Shown here: positions 5,478 to 5,776 of the stretch, one piece after another | Layout of the letters: every line of letters starts with the position of its first letter | Position numbering within the stretch: the first letter of the stretch is position 1 | NCBI GenBank assembly: GCA_002710495.1 | Contig: PAKE01000005.1 | Span: forward strand, 1-5,776 | Length of the DNA stretch: 5,776 nucleotides | Direction: 5' to 3' | Origin: Flavobacteriales bacterium | GTDB taxonomy: Bacteria; Bacteroidota; Bacteroidia; Flavobacteriales; BACL11 | The notes under the pieces: model-generated | The model's input: the letters and a program-made list of their open reading frames with translations, nothing else | Databases searched by the model: none | Told to the model about the DNA's origin: nothing | Program-made: the position numbers and the translations under genes

Positions 5478-5776
5478 TTATTTTATATAAAATAGGTCTG
5501 CTTGGAGCTGCATCCGACACAAATGCTGGAATTTGCAGATTTAACAAATATTTTCCATCTTTAATTTCTTCAGATACGAATATCATCTCTGTTATGGTCT
5601 TGTTTTGTGTTTTTGAATTAAATTCTTTTCCTTTTGTTTCCCAAAATATATTATGAGACGAAAGTTTACCTTCATCTAATAATCTATCTACTGAAGGGGT
5701 ATCTACTAGTAAATGCTTTATACCCAAGCTTACAATGTACTCCATCGCTTCAACACTAAGAAAAGTAGGTGCTTCT
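5467..5776 (-). CDS. Cyclase-family (KynB-type) metal-dependent hydrolase, probable kynurenine formamidase, N-terminus outside window
   Basis: The frame is open through the right edge, so the true start lies beyond it. The Met at 5745 is internal, since in-frame codons reading EAPTFLSVEA precede it. The 102 visible residues resemble the C-terminal part of the cyclase family (Pfam PF04199), which includes bacterial arylformamidase KynB. The match rests on LLVDTPSVDRLLDEGKLSSHNIFW followed by TITEMIF, KYLLNLQIP and DAAPSRPILYKI. The His of SSHNIFW and the Glu of TITEM probably correspond to late metal-site residues of KynB. The stretch between them is longer (22 residues) than I recall for KynB. 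The main HxGTHxDxPxH metal motif would be upstream and cannot be checked. Its end overlaps kynU by 11 bases, which supports hydrolysis of N-formylkynurenine to kynurenine. The family also has other substrates, so the reaction is inferred from context. Confidence 0.85.
   Translation of the reverse strand, partial: EAPTFLSVEAMEYIVSLGIKHLLVDTPSVDRLLDEGKLSSHNIFWETKGKEFNSKTQNKTITEMIFVSEEIKDGKYLLNLQIPAFVSDAAPSRPILYKINDF

Overview
The window is AT-rich, and every gene I can support lies on the minus strand. The base composition, the near absence of Shine-Dalgarno sequences, three TAnnTTTG-type promoter boxes and a bacterial kynurenine pathway encoded by overlapping genes all point to a Bacteroidetes chromosome, most likely a member of the Flavobacteriia. 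This assignment is an inference from gene content and signals. No RNA gene, insertion sequence, integrase, CRISPR array or other mobile element is visible.

In the direction of transcription (right to left), the window opens with a three-gene kynurenine operon. It contains the C-terminal 102 residues of a cyclase-family (KynB-type) hydrolase cut by the right edge, then kynureninase (kynU), then kynurenine 3-monooxygenase (kmo). The first pair overlaps by 11 bases and the second by one base (TAATG). If the cyclase acts as the formamidase, the three enzymes convert N-formylkynurenine to 3-hydroxyanthranilate, either for NAD synthesis from tryptophan or for tryptophan breakdown. Tryptophan dioxygenase and 3-hydroxyanthranilate dioxygenase are not in the window. 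The Kmo keeps four of the five substrate-pocket residues known from the family, but the usual glutamate is a valine.

A 296-base intergenic region follows. It holds a degenerate tandem array of about 21-bp units, with inverted partial copies nearer kmo. Next comes a two-gene unit: an unrecognised 74-residue protein with one C-terminal membrane segment and, one base later, a class I glutamine amidotransferase-like hydrolase (peptidase C26) carrying a signal peptide. A short gap with long A/T homopolymers leads to a small membrane protein of the COG2426 'small multidrug export' family, probably with a GTG start.

The left end is cofactor-independent phosphoglycerate mutase (gpmI), of which 356 N-terminal codons are present. 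Its short upstream gap holds an (AT)9 microsatellite immediately behind a likely -7 promoter box.

Most of the window is ordinary metabolic gene content. The best leads are the Kmo active-site substitution, the phased repeats and inverted copies at 2679-2916, the exported C26 hydrolase paired with a small membrane protein, and the microsatellite in the gpmI promoter.
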